A DNA stretch of 64,000 bases from Acidaminobacter sp. JC074 (GTDB taxonomy: Bacteria > Bacillota > Clostridia > Peptostreptococcales > Acidaminobacteraceae). The notes below the pieces were generated by a model. That model was given only the letters and a program-made list of their open reading frames with translations. It was not told where the DNA came from and ran no database searches. Position 1 is the stretch's first letter. Each line of letters starts with the position of its first letter. Location of the stretch: the NCBI RefSeq assembly GCF_022496765.1, contig NZ_VANV01000007.1:1-64000 (forward strand). Direction: 5' to 3'. Shown piece after piece: positions 17,323 to 26,728 of the stretch. The translations under genes were made by a program, and so were the position numbers.

Positions 17323-17348
17323 AAAAAAATAATAGTTGCCTATTATTT
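17323..17348 (-). terminator. intrinsic terminator of the first tetR gene
   Basis: A 9-bp stem (AAATAATAG / CTATTATTT) with a 4-nt loop and a T-run on the minus strand. The stop codon TAA (17343-17345) is in the stem. Confidence 0.75.
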
Positions 17349-17918
17349 TAATACAAATGGTAGTGTTTTCATGACGAAAACTTCAGATACATCTCTTGAT
17401 TGACTGTATTTACTTCTGTACACAATGCCATGATAAATATCGTAAATCATATCTGCTAACTCTTGTGGTGTAATCTGATTTTTTACAACACCAGATCTTT
17501 GTCCCTCTTCTATCCACTTTTCTAGATAGGACTTATGAAGTTTAAACTTCTTATCTATAAATGTCAGAAGTGACGCTTCATCCAAAACCTCGTCCGCCAC
17601 AACATTTAACATGGGACAAGTGACGATTTCCTCACCCATAAAGAAGGTTTGATTGGCCAGTTTAAAGAAATGAACCACCTTATCATAAGGAGATATCTGC
17701 TGCTTATCAATATCCTTAAGGGCTTCTTCTATCTTCATGTTGTAAAGGTCCAAAACTTCTGTTACAAATTCAAGCTTACTAGGAAAGAAGTTGTAAAAAG
17801 AACCCTTTGGTATGTTACATGCCTTTAAGACATTTTGAATACCAAGTCCAGTATAGCCACTTTTCATTAAAAGCATCAGGCCTGTTTCAAGTATCACTTC
17901 CCGATTGTATTTTGCCAT
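17343..17918 (-). CDS. TetR/AcrR-family regulator
   Basis: 191 residues. N-terminal helix-turn-helix (GLGIQNVLKACNIPKGSFYN) of the TetR type, then an all-helical ligand domain with Cys in EEIVTCPMLNV, as in AcuR/YxaF-like members. The start at 17918 is set by AAAGGTGG; the ATG at 17933 lies inside that site. An operator-like 13-mer occurs in its own leader and again ahead of the neighbouring membrane-protein pair, so it probably represses itself and that operon. Confidence 0.88.
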   Translation of the reverse strand: MAKYNREVILETGLMLLMKSGYTGLGIQNVLKACNIPKGSFYNFFPSKLEFVTEVLDLYNMKIEEALKDIDKQQISPYDKVVHFFKLANQTFFMGEEIVTCPMLNVVADEVLDEASLLTFIDKKFKLHKSYLEKWIEEGQRSGVVKNQITPQELADMIYDIYHGIVYRSKYSQSRDVSEVFVMKTLPFVLK

Positions 17919-17934
17919 ATTGCCACCTTTCATT

Positions 17935-17947
17935 TAGACCAGTTTAC
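17935..17947. promoter_or_regulatory. TetR operator candidate, copy 2
   Basis: TAGACCAGTTTAC, immediately downstream of the -10 box of the tetR promoter. See the copy at 17298-17310. Confidence 0.6.
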
Positions 17948-17950
17948 TTT

Positions 17951-17979
17951 AATGTAACATGGTATTTGACTTCTGTCAA
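17951..17979 (-). promoter_or_regulatory. promoter of the first tetR gene
   Basis: TTGACA (17974-17979), 17-bp spacer, TACATT (17951-17956) on the minus strand. The -35 begins 1 nt after the T-run of the upstream terminator. Confidence 0.7.
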
Positions 17980-18009
17980 GAAAATGAAGCTGGTGACCAG
18001 CTTCATTTT
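17980..18009 (-). terminator. intrinsic terminator of the lac-type operon
   Basis: A 13-bp perfect stem (AAAATGAAGCTGG / CCAGCTTCATTTT) with a 3-nt loop. The closing TTTT serves as a short T-run. Confidence 0.8.
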
Positions 18010-18641
18010 TATAATCCATTCTTTAAATAAGATAAAAACACATTAATCAAAAGCGCCATTTCATGGTCGTGAGCCGTTTCTGTATCTAGTGAAACAACAT
18101 GCCCTCTTGTTGAGAACTTTTGCTTCAATGACATCAGCGTATGGTTTAACATATCTATGGTGTATCTTAAATCAATGGTCTCAGAGATGGTCCCATCAGA
18201 TATACCATCAGTCAGGGCTTGATTGAAGTTTGGAATTTGACCATAAACAGCTGCTTCATAGTCTTTTAATCTTTCAGGCTTTTCCTCTAACTTCTCTATA
18301 TAATGGTCAAGCTCTTCTATAAACTTGATAAATCTCATAGACGCTTCATCTTTGTTTTGATACTGTCTCATCATCTCTTCAACTTTTTCTATGCCAGATA
18401 TATCTTTAGACAGTATGACAGAAAGTGTCTCGTTGACCGCTTCAAAGTACAAGATGCCTACCTGAAGGGCAATATCAGCTTTTGTCTTGAAGTAGCGATA
18501 CAAGGAAGCCACACCAATGCCTGCTGCATCTGCAATATCAGTCATCTTGGCAGACTCTAAAGATTTTTTTTCAAAGACTGCCACTGCCCCGTCAAGCATC
18601 TTTTGACTTCGTATTTGCCTGTTTTCTTCTCGCTTACTCAT
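18009..18641 (-). CDS. TetR-family regulator of the beta-galactosidase operon
   Basis: 210 residues. HTH region MTDIADAAGIGVASLYRYF, a typical TetR recognition helix; the rest is helical and unassigned. The start at 18641 overlaps the last codons of the beta-galactosidase gene by 8 nt and uses AAGGAG within it; the ATG at 18668 has no ribosome binding site. Co-transcription with the sugar genes and a clear palindrome (22882-22898) behind the operon promoter suggest that this protein is the local repressor. Confidence 0.87.
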   Translation of the reverse strand: MSKREENRQIRSQKMLDGAVAVFEKKSLESAKMTDIADAAGIGVASLYRYFKTKADIALQVGILYFEAVNETLSVILSKDISGIEKVEEMMRQYQNKDEASMRFIKFIEELDHYIEKLEEKPERLKDYEAAVYGQIPNFNQALTDGISDGTISETIDLRYTIDMLNHTLMSLKQKFSTRGHVVSLDTETAHDHEMALLINVFLSYLKNGL

Positions 18642-21552
18642 GTTTCTCCTTAATAATCCTAAAGCCATATGAGTAGACCTTGTCCTTTTTTAGTATGTAG
18701 GGCTCATGAAGCGCTGCCACACCTGGTTCATCACCACCTACCCCCTTTTGGAGATGGTCAATATTCAAGGTAAACTTACTATGTCTTTTTAACTTGTGTA
18801 TATGCTCTGTTTGATCTAAATGTTTTTGTGTATATGGATAAGCACTGATGGATAAACCTTTTTCATTTTGAGTTTCAATCTTAACTTTGTCGCTTAAGTT
18901 AAACCAGTATACATCCGATCTGTTACTGTTTTCTTGTGGTCTCATATAATGGTGGATATAATCATCTAAATGGCGTTCATACAGGCCAAACTTTGAACCT
19001 GACTTCCTATCTAGATAATTCTCTTCAGGTCCTCTACCAAACCATTTAAACTTGTCGTAATCATAGTCTAACATAAGTGTCATACCAAATCTATCAAGAT
19101 TTCTCTTTGGCTTACCTGACATTTCTATTACCACTTGATCTTTCGATAATATATAACTTCTTCTTACCTGATCATAAAAGCCATTCACCTTGGTATCAAT
19201 GGCTACCTTTAAACCCTCTGGATTTTCTATAATCTGATAATTGACAAGCTTATAGTCATCAGATGCCTTCTCAAGGCGTCTATCTACAAAGCGATGTAAA
19301 CGTCTGTCAAAGTTAACAAGGCCCCTATCATTGTCTGTTTTTGCACGCCAAAAGTTCATCTTTAAAAGACCAAAGTCTTCTACATGTAAATCACCTGTCT
19401 TTAAGTCTATTTGGTGACCACCCACAAGGAGTTTATCCCCTTCACGTTTATAATCCAGTTTCTTCATGACCAACTTATCTGGCTTATAGTCATTTAAGAC
19501 AAACTGGTCAAATGCCACCTCATGACCTGAATGATCTTTAAATGAAAACTCTATCATATCGATGTTTTTAAACTTGGATTCATAGATTAAGGACTGGCCT
19601 GCTTCTAGGTCAAATGCCTTGTCTTTTTCTATTTTAACTTGACCATTGATAAAACCCTTAAGACTACAGGTAAAGTCATTTAAGTTTAAAAACATGTGTT
19701 TATTAGAAATTTTGTACCTGTCACCTTCTTTTGTGACCTGAATAGGCTGGTAGCCCTTTTTTACTTGTACTATAGATGGATGGAGATTTCTTTCACAGTC
19801 TACAATACCATTGGCGCAGAAATAACCATGATCCTTTTCTTCACCAAAGTCGCCTCCATACAGGTATTTGATCTTGCCGTCTTCTTTTACCTTAAGGGCT
19901 TGATCGACAAAGTCCCATATGAAGCCGCCTGCTAAGTTGTCATACTTATCAAAGACAGCCATATACTCATCGAAGTTGCCTAAACTGTTTTGCATGGCAT
20001 GGGCATATTCACAAACGATAACAGGTTTGTCTTTGTACCAGTCCTTTTTAAGTGGCTTGTTATCAGCAACCAGTTGATTCATAATATTGTCTACAAAGTT
20101 GACAGTGATATCTTCTTTTTTTCCTACACGTTCTAGAAACTGTGGTGTTGGATACATCCTCGAAAGAACATCAGACACCTCAATGGTATCGTCCCCTTCA
20201 TAGTGAAAAGCTCGCTTCTTATCCAGTTTTAAAGCCGCCTCTTTCATATAGGAGAAGTTCTTACCAGTACCGGCTTCATTACCTAAAGACCACATAAAGA
20301 TACAAGAGAAGTTTCTGTCACGAAGGACCATACGCTCCATCCTGTCTACAACCGCATGACGCCATTTAGGATTGTCGCCTGGTACATTTTTTCTTCTAAC
20401 ACCATGTGTTTCCACATCGGCCTCATCCATGACATAAAAACCGTACTTGTTACAGGCTTCATAAAATCTTAAATCATTTGGATAATGGCTGCATCTGATG
20501 GCGTTGATATTATGATTCTTCATAATAGTAAGGTCTTGATCATAACGTTCATCCGGTACATGCCATGCTGTTTCAGGATCAAAATCATGACGATTTACCC
20601 CTCTAATAAAAAGGGTTTTGCCGTTCACATAAATCTTGTCACCAATGATCTCTATGTCCCTAAAACCAAAGGTCATGGTTTTTACAGACTGAACAGTATC
20701 TGTTTTAAGTGTGATCATCAGTCTATAGAGATTAGGAATCTCAGAAGACCAGTGCTTAGGCGACTGGACCTTAAAGCTCGTAAGACCACTCATATCAGAA
20801 ACTACATGTTTATAAGTTATGTCTTCACCTATTAACTCGATTGTTATCTCATAAGCTTTATCAGAGACAACATCATATTCAAAAGTAACCTCAGCATCCT
20901 TATAGTCCTTATCAAACTTAGAATGCATGTAGAAGTCTCTTAGGTAAGTATCTTTTTCTCTATAAAGATAGACATCTCTAAAGATACCACTTAAAAACCA
21001 CATATCTTGATCTTCTAAGTAAGTCCCATCACAATACCTGTAGACGATGGCTTCTACCTCATTTTCACCTTCTAAGACATAGTCAGAAATATTGAACTCT
21101 GCTGGTGTCATAGACCCTTGAGAATAACCGACATAGTGACCGTTAATTTTAAGTTCGAAGGCAGACTTAACGCCTTCAAAGTGGATAAACAAGTGTTTAA
21201 CAAGCCAAGATTCATCTAAGAAAAAGTGTCTCTTGTAGACACCTGTTTCTTGCATAGCATGATCTATTTTAGGTATTTTGCTTTTCTTTTTTGACAAGGC
21301 AGGTGGATAATCAAAGGCAAGATAATAGGGTTTGCCGTAGCCTTGCAGTTGCCAGAGTCCTGGCACATCTATGGCTTTTTCTTCTGTAAAATCTCCATGG
21401 CCAAACTTGTAGCTAAAATCCCACTTACCATTTAAAAGCATTTTATTGGAAGAAGGCCCCTCTATTAGAGTCCTATCATCGTAAGGCATTAATACCACAT
21501 GACCTTTTTCCTTGTTTTCCTCTATGATTTGAGGATTTTCCCATTTATACAT
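18634..21552 (-). CDS. glycoside hydrolase family 2 beta-galactosidase
   Basis: 972 residues, the size of LacZ-type enzymes. Domain order is sugar-binding jelly roll (about 40-200), immunoglobulin-like domain, TIM barrel (about 300-600), and a C-terminal beta-sandwich. The acid/base Glu is in SLGNEAGTG and the nucleophile Glu in VCEYAHAMQNSLG. There is no signal peptide, so it is cytoplasmic. It lies 9 nt behind a sugar:cation symporter gene, which would supply the disaccharide. The exact substrate (lactose or another beta-galactoside) is not shown. The GGGAGG ribosome binding site supports the start. Confidence 0.93.
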   Translation of the reverse strand: MYKWENPQIIEENKEKGHVVLMPYDDRTLIEGPSSNKMLLNGKWDFSYKFGHGDFTEEKAIDVPGLWQLQGYGKPYYLAFDYPPALSKKKSKIPKIDHAMQETGVYKRHFFLDESWLVKHLFIHFEGVKSAFELKINGHYVGYSQGSMTPAEFNISDYVLEGENEVEAIVYRYCDGTYLEDQDMWFLSGIFRDVYLYREKDTYLRDFYMHSKFDKDYKDAEVTFEYDVVSDKAYEITIELIGEDITYKHVVSDMSGLTSFKVQSPKHWSSEIPNLYRLMITLKTDTVQSVKTMTFGFRDIEIIGDKIYVNGKTLFIRGVNRHDFDPETAWHVPDERYDQDLTIMKNHNINAIRCSHYPNDLRFYEACNKYGFYVMDEADVETHGVRRKNVPGDNPKWRHAVVDRMERMVLRDRNFSCIFMWSLGNEAGTGKNFSYMKEAALKLDKKRAFHYEGDDTIEVSDVLSRMYPTPQFLERVGKKEDITVNFVDNIMNQLVADNKPLKKDWYKDKPVIVCEYAHAMQNSLGNFDEYMAVFDKYDNLAGGFIWDFVDQALKVKEDGKIKYLYGGDFGEEKDHGYFCANGIVDCERNLHPSIVQVKKGYQPIQVTKEGDRYKISNKHMFLNLNDFTCSLKGFINGQVKIEKDKAFDLEAGQSLIYESKFKNIDMIEFSFKDHSGHEVAFDQFVLNDYKPDKLVMKKLDYKREGDKLLVGGHQIDLKTGDLHVEDFGLLKMNFWRAKTDNDRGLVNFDRRLHRFVDRRLEKASDDYKLVNYQIIENPEGLKVAIDTKVNGFYDQVRRSYILSKDQVVIEMSGKPKRNLDRFGMTLMLDYDYDKFKWFGRGPEENYLDRKSGSKFGLYERHLDDYIHHYMRPQENSNRSDVYWFNLSDKVKIETQNEKGLSISAYPYTQKHLDQTEHIHKLKRHSKFTLNIDHLQKGVGGDEPGVAALHEPYILKKDKVYSYGFRIIKEKHE

Positions 21553-21561
21553 GATGCCTCC

Positions 21562-22857
21562 CTAGCTGATTTTCTTAACAATTTCTTGGTACTTATCTTC
21601 AGTGAGTGTATACGATCTTAAGGGAATAATAGCCAGTAAGGATAAGATACCAATAACAAGTGTAAAGACCATATGCATACCGTCTTTTGTAGCTGTTGTT
21701 TGAACAGCGTTTCTTACATAACCGATCCATTCTAGTCCAAAAGCACCAATCATACCACCAACTGCTGCTGCCACCTTGGTCTTAAAGATGTTCATGGAAA
21801 ATACCATCCCTTCAGCTCTGTTGCCAGTCTTGTACTCGCCATACTCCACACAGTCTATGACCATGGTATTTTGTGAAATCAAAACAAAACCGTAACCGAC
21901 AGCATTGATCAGATTCCATGCAAAAACAGAGTATATATTTGAATAGCCTGTAAAGAACATACCGATGCTTGTTACAGCCACTATAAGTAAACCAATAATT
22001 GAAGTCATTTTCTTGCCTACTCTCCTAGCCACAAATGGTGCTGCAATGGAACCAAAGACAGTAAAGAGTAAATACAAGCCTAACATGACAGGAATAAGAT
22101 TAGGAATTAAAAATGTGTATTCCAGATAAAAGAGTGTAAATGACATTTTTAATGTGTTTACAGCTTCTATAATAACCATAGACATAAGTAGGATTCTTAA
22201 TTGATCATTGGCTTTTACAAGCTCAATGACCTTCTTGATGGTCTGTTTTTCTTTTCTTTCATAAGTCACAACTTCTTCACTGTAGAAGAATGTAATCAAG
22301 GTAAAGACAACACATGATATACCAAATAAAACTGCAACAGCTGCCCATGATCCTAACATATCTACAAGTGGAAGAGTCACCACATTGACAATTAAAAAGC
22401 CAAATGAAGCAAATGTTCTGGCAATGGTTGTAACCTTTGCCCTGTCATCTGGGTTTTGTGATAAGACAGCTGACATTGACCAATAAGGAATATCCATTGC
22501 TGTAAAAGACATGCCCCACAATATATAAGTAATATATGCATAGACAATCTTAAGACTTGGTGACAAGTTTGGCTGACTAAAACATAAGACTGTCGTAATC
22601 CCCATGATGGCAGGTACAAATAATAGATAAGGTCTAAACTTACCATGTTTTGTTTTAGTGTTATCAACTATCATGCCCATAATAGGGTCATTAAAGGCAT
22701 CCCAAATCCTTGCTATAAAAAACAAAACACCTACTGTAGCTGCTGCTAGACCAAATGAATCTACATAAAATTTTAACAAGTAAGTAGAAACAAATGCATA
22801 AATAATATTGTTACCCAAAGAACCTAATCCATAGGTAAACATACGACTTTTCTTCAA
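21562..22857 (-). CDS. GPH-family sugar:cation symporter (MelB-like)
   Basis: 431 residues with twelve membrane helices. The signatures ARIWDAFNDPIMG and NTKTKHGKFRPYLL near the N-terminus and KTGNRAEGMVFS near the C-terminus are typical of glycoside-pentoside-hexuronide symporters. The start is unusual: GGAGG at 22867-22871 is spaced 8 nt before a TTG (22857), while the ATG at 22872 precedes it. It probably imports the beta-galactoside used by the next gene. First gene of a three-gene operon. Confidence 0.88.
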   Translation of the reverse strand: MKKSRMFTYGLGSLGNNIIYAFVSTYLLKFYVDSFGLAAATVGVLFFIARIWDAFNDPIMGMIVDNTKTKHGKFRPYLLFVPAIMGITTVLCFSQPNLSPSLKIVYAYITYILWGMSFTAMDIPYWSMSAVLSQNPDDRAKVTTIARTFASFGFLIVNVVTLPLVDMLGSWAAVAVLFGISCVVFTLITFFYSEEVVTYERKEKQTIKKVIELVKANDQLRILLMSMVIIEAVNTLKMSFTLFYLEYTFLIPNLIPVMLGLYLLFTVFGSIAAPFVARRVGKKMTSIIGLLIVAVTSIGMFFTGYSNIYSVFAWNLINAVGYGFVLISQNTMVIDCVEYGEYKTGNRAEGMVFSMNIFKTKVAAAVGGMIGAFGLEWIGYVRNAVQTTATKDGMHMVFTLVIGILSLLAIIPLRSYTLTEDKYQEIVKKIS

Positions 22858-22881
22858 TGTGATTCCCTCCATTTCTAAAAC

Positions 22882-22898
22882 TGATAGTCTTACTATCA
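22882..22898. promoter_or_regulatory. palindromic operator of the lac-type operon
   Basis: TGATAGT-CTT-ACTATCA is a perfect 7-3-7 inverted repeat, flanked by complementary AAAA and TTTT. It lies directly downstream of the -10 box, where a bound TetR protein would block transcription. Confidence 0.7.
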
Positions 22899-22903
22899 AT
22901 TTT

Positions 22904-22932
22904 AGATTATCATGAAATCCTTTTCCTTGCAA
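22904..22932 (-). promoter_or_regulatory. promoter of the lac-type operon
   Basis: TTGCAA (22927-22932), 17-bp spacer, TAATCT (22904-22909) on the minus strand, starting 1 nt after the T-run of the previous terminator. Confidence 0.65.
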
Positions 22933-22933
22933 G

Positions 22934-22959
22934 AAAAAAGAAATGGCCTAAACCATTTC
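22934..22959 (-). terminator. intrinsic terminator of the sbcDC operon
   Basis: A 7-bp stem (GAAATGG / CCATTTC) with a 6-nt loop, followed by six T residues on the minus strand, directly after the stop codon of the SRPBCC-like gene. Confidence 0.8.
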
Positions 22960-23397
22960 CTATGACTTCTCAACATATTCTTTAAACTTTTCAGTCCATT
23001 TGTCCACGTTATTCTTATAAAAATCAGGATAGAGCTTTAAAAGCCATCTATCCATTCGATGACTCAAACGGATGTATTCATACTCATAGTCAAATCTAGT
23101 TGTGTTTTCATCAACAGATTCAAAGGAAGACCTTATCATATAGTCTCTGTCCTTATGATGATAAAGTGCTACATATGATTTAGGTAACTGATTGATTAGA
23201 ACAGTTTCCTCAATGGCCATCTTTTTATAGTACAACATGGCCACGCTGTCTTCTTGTCCTACATTACCAAGTCTCATTTCTTTTTTCATAAATCCGTCTT
23301 GGTAGTGTCGGATTGATTCAGGATCTAAAAACTTTTCTGTAACCTCTGAAATAGGCTTCTTAATCTGCATCGATCCTTTAAATATTTTCTTTACCAT
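22960..23397 (-). CDS. SRPBCC-like small protein
   Basis: 145 residues. The pattern of an N-terminal strand followed by ISEVTEKFLDPESIRHY, repeated strands and a final long helix (NNVDKWTEKFKEYVEK) resembles the START/SRPBCC hydrophobic-ligand fold. No catalytic residues are evident. It begins 4 nt after the sbcC stop; a TTG at 23415 would overlap sbcC. It is co-transcribed with sbcDC, but no functional link is known. Confidence 0.5.
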   Translation of the reverse strand: MVKKIFKGSMQIKKPISEVTEKFLDPESIRHYQDGFMKKEMRLGNVGQEDSVAMLYYKKMAIEETVLINQLPKSYVALYHHKDRDYMIRSSFESVDENTTRFDYEYEYIRLSHRMDRWLLKLYPDFYKNNVDKWTEKFKEYVEKS

Positions 23398-23401
23398 GCC
23401 T

Positions 23402-26400
23402 TTATGACTTCTCAATTTTTACACGACTCCCTTTCACCCCCGAAACACTCGGTGTTACATTTAACTTGATTGGTACCCTGTTCTTAATCGATTCCACATG
23501 TGAGATCAATCCTATAGATAGTTTATCATGATGTATCTTCTCAAGTGAAGACATAACCAATTCCAAAAATCTATCATCGAGTGTACCAAAACCTTCATCT
23601 AAGAAGAAGAGTTCCAGTGGTGCTTTACCCTTAAGCTGAATTTGACTCGATAATGAAAGTGCCAGTGACAAGGATACCAAGAAGGATTCACCACCAGATA
23701 AGGTGGATGTATCTCTAATTTGACCCCCATGACTGTAGTCTCTGATTAAAAACTGTCCATGATCATCGACCTCTAAGCCATACTTACCCGATGTGATATC
23801 AAATAAGCGTTTAGATGCCTCAATAGAAATATATCTTAACTGATAAGCCGCAACAAACTCTACAAAGCGCTTACCTCTGAATAGGGTCTGTAAATCATTT
23901 AGAAGACTGAGTTGATAATCAATAGCCGCTTGCTTTTCAAGCAGGTCTTTCATTTCATCAAACTTTGTCTTTAAAGATTCTAGGTCTCTCTCTATTTTTA
24001 TACGGGCTTCTTTAACAGTCTCAAAGTTTGCTTCTGATTCAACCAGTACTTTCTTGTGAAACTCTAAAGCTTCTTGTGTGACCTTTTCATCACCTAAGAG
24101 ATCTTTAAAGTTTTGAACAGCAAGTGTCAGTCTATGAACTTCTTTATGATAATCCTCTAAGGTCACTCTTAATTGGTCCAGCTTTTCTACTGTCCATGTA
24201 TGTTTTTTTAGAAGGTCCAGTAACAGAACTTCTTGAGACAACTTTTGATTTAAAGTAGATTCAGCTTTAGAATAAGCAGACTCAGACGTTGACTTAAGCG
24301 TCTTAAGTTCATTGTATAACAGTAAGGCTTCTTGGTGACTGTCTTTTAGCTTCTTATAAGCCGCCTGGTCTGCATCATGTTTGATTTCAAGTTGCTTCTT
24401 TTCGTTTAAAAGCTTAGTCAAGTTTGACTCATAGTCTATCTGAGTATCAACCATCTTACTTAAAGCTTCTATATCGCCTTTCAGACTAGAAATAGCCTGC
24501 GACTTTAAAGCCATGGTCTTTCTTGCATCTTCTAGAGTGATCTTTTTAGTATCTAAGTCTTTTTGAACAAGCTTTAGTAAGTCACGTTTTTTATCCACTT
24601 CTGTCTTAAGTGTCTGGTAGTCTTTAGATTTCTCATAAAGGTCAGCTTTTAGGACTTCAAAAGAAGTATCAGGATAATCAGACTTTAATAAGCCGTACTG
24701 ATCTTTTAACTCACCCAAGCTATCTTTTACTTCTTCTAATCTTTTGACTTCACTTTCTTCCTGCTGAACTAATAGAGTTACAAAGTCTCTTTTCTTTTCT
24801 ACATCTAAGCCTAACCTTTGAAGCGCATTTGCATGATTCTTGTCCTCTTGATACTTTATATCCAAAGTCTCAATGGCTTTTACATCAAAATCTTTTACAG
24901 ATTCAAACGTTTCATGTAGACGATTTTTCTCATCATCTAGCTGATTCAATTGGTGTTTTAAAGTCTCTTCTTCTACTTTCAAAGACTTCATGGTCTCTTC
25001 AATAGATTCATCCTCTACAAAGTCTCTTTCTTTAGAAGTTATTTGAGTAATTTCATGGCCACATATAGGACAGTCATCACCTGATTTTAAGGTCGACTTA
25101 ATAGTCTGAAGTAAGTTGTCTTCTTTTCTAGAAAGATAATCCTGTAAGACAAGCTGGTGTTTCTCAATAGCAGTATTATTCTCATCTAAAGAGGCTTTTA
25201 TAAGGTCTATAGATTTTTGATTGTCTTCCAAATCTTTTTTTGATTTTGTATAGATTTCTTCTTTTCTTAGAAGGTCTTGCTTTTTAAGCGTATAAGCTTC
25301 ATCTTCCAGTAAGTCAGTCACTTTTTCTTTACTGGTCTTAAGCTCTTTTTCTAATGCATCTAACTCAAGCCTATGTTTACTTATAGCCAATTTTTCTATA
25401 GAAGCTTCAAAGGATATTTGGTCTTTAGTTAGTTTTTCAATAGATTTTTCAAGTTCATATCCCTTGTCAATAAAGGCTTGTTTTTCAGCTGATACAACCT
25501 TGTCTGCCATATCCTTTTCTAGGCTTTGAATATGCTCCTCTATGTCATGACTCTCTTGATTCTTTTTTTCTATCGAAGAAGTCGTTTCCGCTTCTTCAAG
25601 CCCACTTTTATTAAGCACTTTCTCTTCTTCTTTAAGACGGGCTTCTTTATTAAGGAGCATGTCTTTGTCTTTAATGAGTTTTTCAAAATTAGATCTTTTT
25701 ACTTCAAAGAGATTCATAAAGTTATGATAGTCTTGACTGGACTTGTCATAAAGCTTTTGATCGCTTTCAAGTCTTTGGTCGAGTACTTGATAAGATGTTA
25801 ACGCCTGGTCATAGTCCATAATGACCTGGTCAAGTTTCTTCTTAGAGTCACGCATTTGGTCATAATAAGGCACCACACGAAGAATCTTTTGTCCTTCAAG
25901 CATCTGCTTTTCTTTAAGTTTCATGTCCTCAGCTTGGTTTAAAAGTTCTTGATGAAGCTTTTCAGATGCTTCAAGCTCCTGACTGAGATTATAAGTCTTT
26001 TCTAAAGACTTAAGCTGGTCTCTTAACGTGATTACTTGTTTATGATCTTTTTCGTATTGTTCTTTTACTTCTTTTAACTTATCTTCTAGTTCTTTTTTTC
26101 TAGAAGGAGTCACGTCTTCATAACCCTTTAATTCACCAGCTATGGTTAAAGCCTTGTCTTCTTCTTTTCTTTTGGCGGCTTTTAACTTATCTGATAAGTC
26201 GTTACCGTATTTTGATAAATCAAACAGACGCTCCAACATGTCTCGTCTAGGTTGATTTTTTAATTGTATAAACTCTGAAAACTTGCCCTGTGGTAAAACG
26301 ACTGTGCGAATAAAGTCTTTAAACTCTAGGCCGATGATCTCATAGATCTTATTGTCTATCAGCTTCTTTTGTTCCTCTAAGATGACCCACTCACCGTGAA

Positions 26401-26728
26401 CAAAAGACTCCAGTTTCATAGGCTTGGCTGAATTAATAGACCCTTGTGGCGTTCTTTTAAAAGTTCTTATGACCTTATAAGAAACCTTGTCCACCTCAAA
26501 CTCAAACTCGATTTGCATACGGTCGGTCTGCACATTGATATAGTTAGAAGAGTTTCTTGAGTTTTCTCCATAAAGTGCTAATGTCATACCATCTAATATA
26601 GACGATTTTCCTGAGCCAGTCGGTCCGAAAACACCAAATAGGCCATACTGAGTTAAGGCTTCAAAGTCTATGGTTTGAGATTCTAAGAAGCTGTTAAGAC
26701 CCTTCATTGTTAATTTAATCGGTTTCAT
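23402..26728 (-). CDS. sbcC: exonuclease subunit SbcC
   Basis: 1108 residues, family-typical. N-terminal Walker A (GPTGSGKSSI), long coiled coils (about 190-520 and 590-900), and a zinc hook CPIC at residues 553-556 in the apex. The C-terminus has the ABC signature TLSGGESFLVSLSLAL and Walker B LELFFLDEGFGTLD. With SbcD it cleaves hairpins and blocked DNA ends. The ATG at 26728 has a properly spaced AGGAG and lies inside the end of sbcD. Confidence 0.97.
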   Translation of the reverse strand: MKPIKLTMKGLNSFLESQTIDFEALTQYGLFGVFGPTGSGKSSILDGMTLALYGENSRNSSNYINVQTDRMQIEFEFEVDKVSYKVIRTFKRTPQGSINSAKPMKLESFVHGEWVILEEQKKLIDNKIYEIIGLEFKDFIRTVVLPQGKFSEFIQLKNQPRRDMLERLFDLSKYGNDLSDKLKAAKRKEEDKALTIAGELKGYEDVTPSRKKELEDKLKEVKEQYEKDHKQVITLRDQLKSLEKTYNLSQELEASEKLHQELLNQAEDMKLKEKQMLEGQKILRVVPYYDQMRDSKKKLDQVIMDYDQALTSYQVLDQRLESDQKLYDKSSQDYHNFMNLFEVKRSNFEKLIKDKDMLLNKEARLKEEEKVLNKSGLEEAETTSSIEKKNQESHDIEEHIQSLEKDMADKVVSAEKQAFIDKGYELEKSIEKLTKDQISFEASIEKLAISKHRLELDALEKELKTSKEKVTDLLEDEAYTLKKQDLLRKEEIYTKSKKDLEDNQKSIDLIKASLDENNTAIEKHQLVLQDYLSRKEDNLLQTIKSTLKSGDDCPICGHEITQITSKERDFVEDESIEETMKSLKVEEETLKHQLNQLDDEKNRLHETFESVKDFDVKAIETLDIKYQEDKNHANALQRLGLDVEKKRDFVTLLVQQEESEVKRLEEVKDSLGELKDQYGLLKSDYPDTSFEVLKADLYEKSKDYQTLKTEVDKKRDLLKLVQKDLDTKKITLEDARKTMALKSQAISSLKGDIEALSKMVDTQIDYESNLTKLLNEKKQLEIKHDADQAAYKKLKDSHQEALLLYNELKTLKSTSESAYSKAESTLNQKLSQEVLLLDLLKKHTWTVEKLDQLRVTLEDYHKEVHRLTLAVQNFKDLLGDEKVTQEALEFHKKVLVESEANFETVKEARIKIERDLESLKTKFDEMKDLLEKQAAIDYQLSLLNDLQTLFRGKRFVEFVAAYQLRYISIEASKRLFDITSGKYGLEVDDHGQFLIRDYSHGGQIRDTSTLSGGESFLVSLSLALSLSSQIQLKGKAPLELFFLDEGFGTLDDRFLELVMSSLEKIHHDKLSIGLISHVESIKNRVPIKLNVTPSVSGVKGSRVKIEKS

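Noticed and set aside
17343..23397. Mobile-element origin for the TetR/lac region
   Set aside because: No transposase, integrase, flanking direct repeats or change in base composition was seen.
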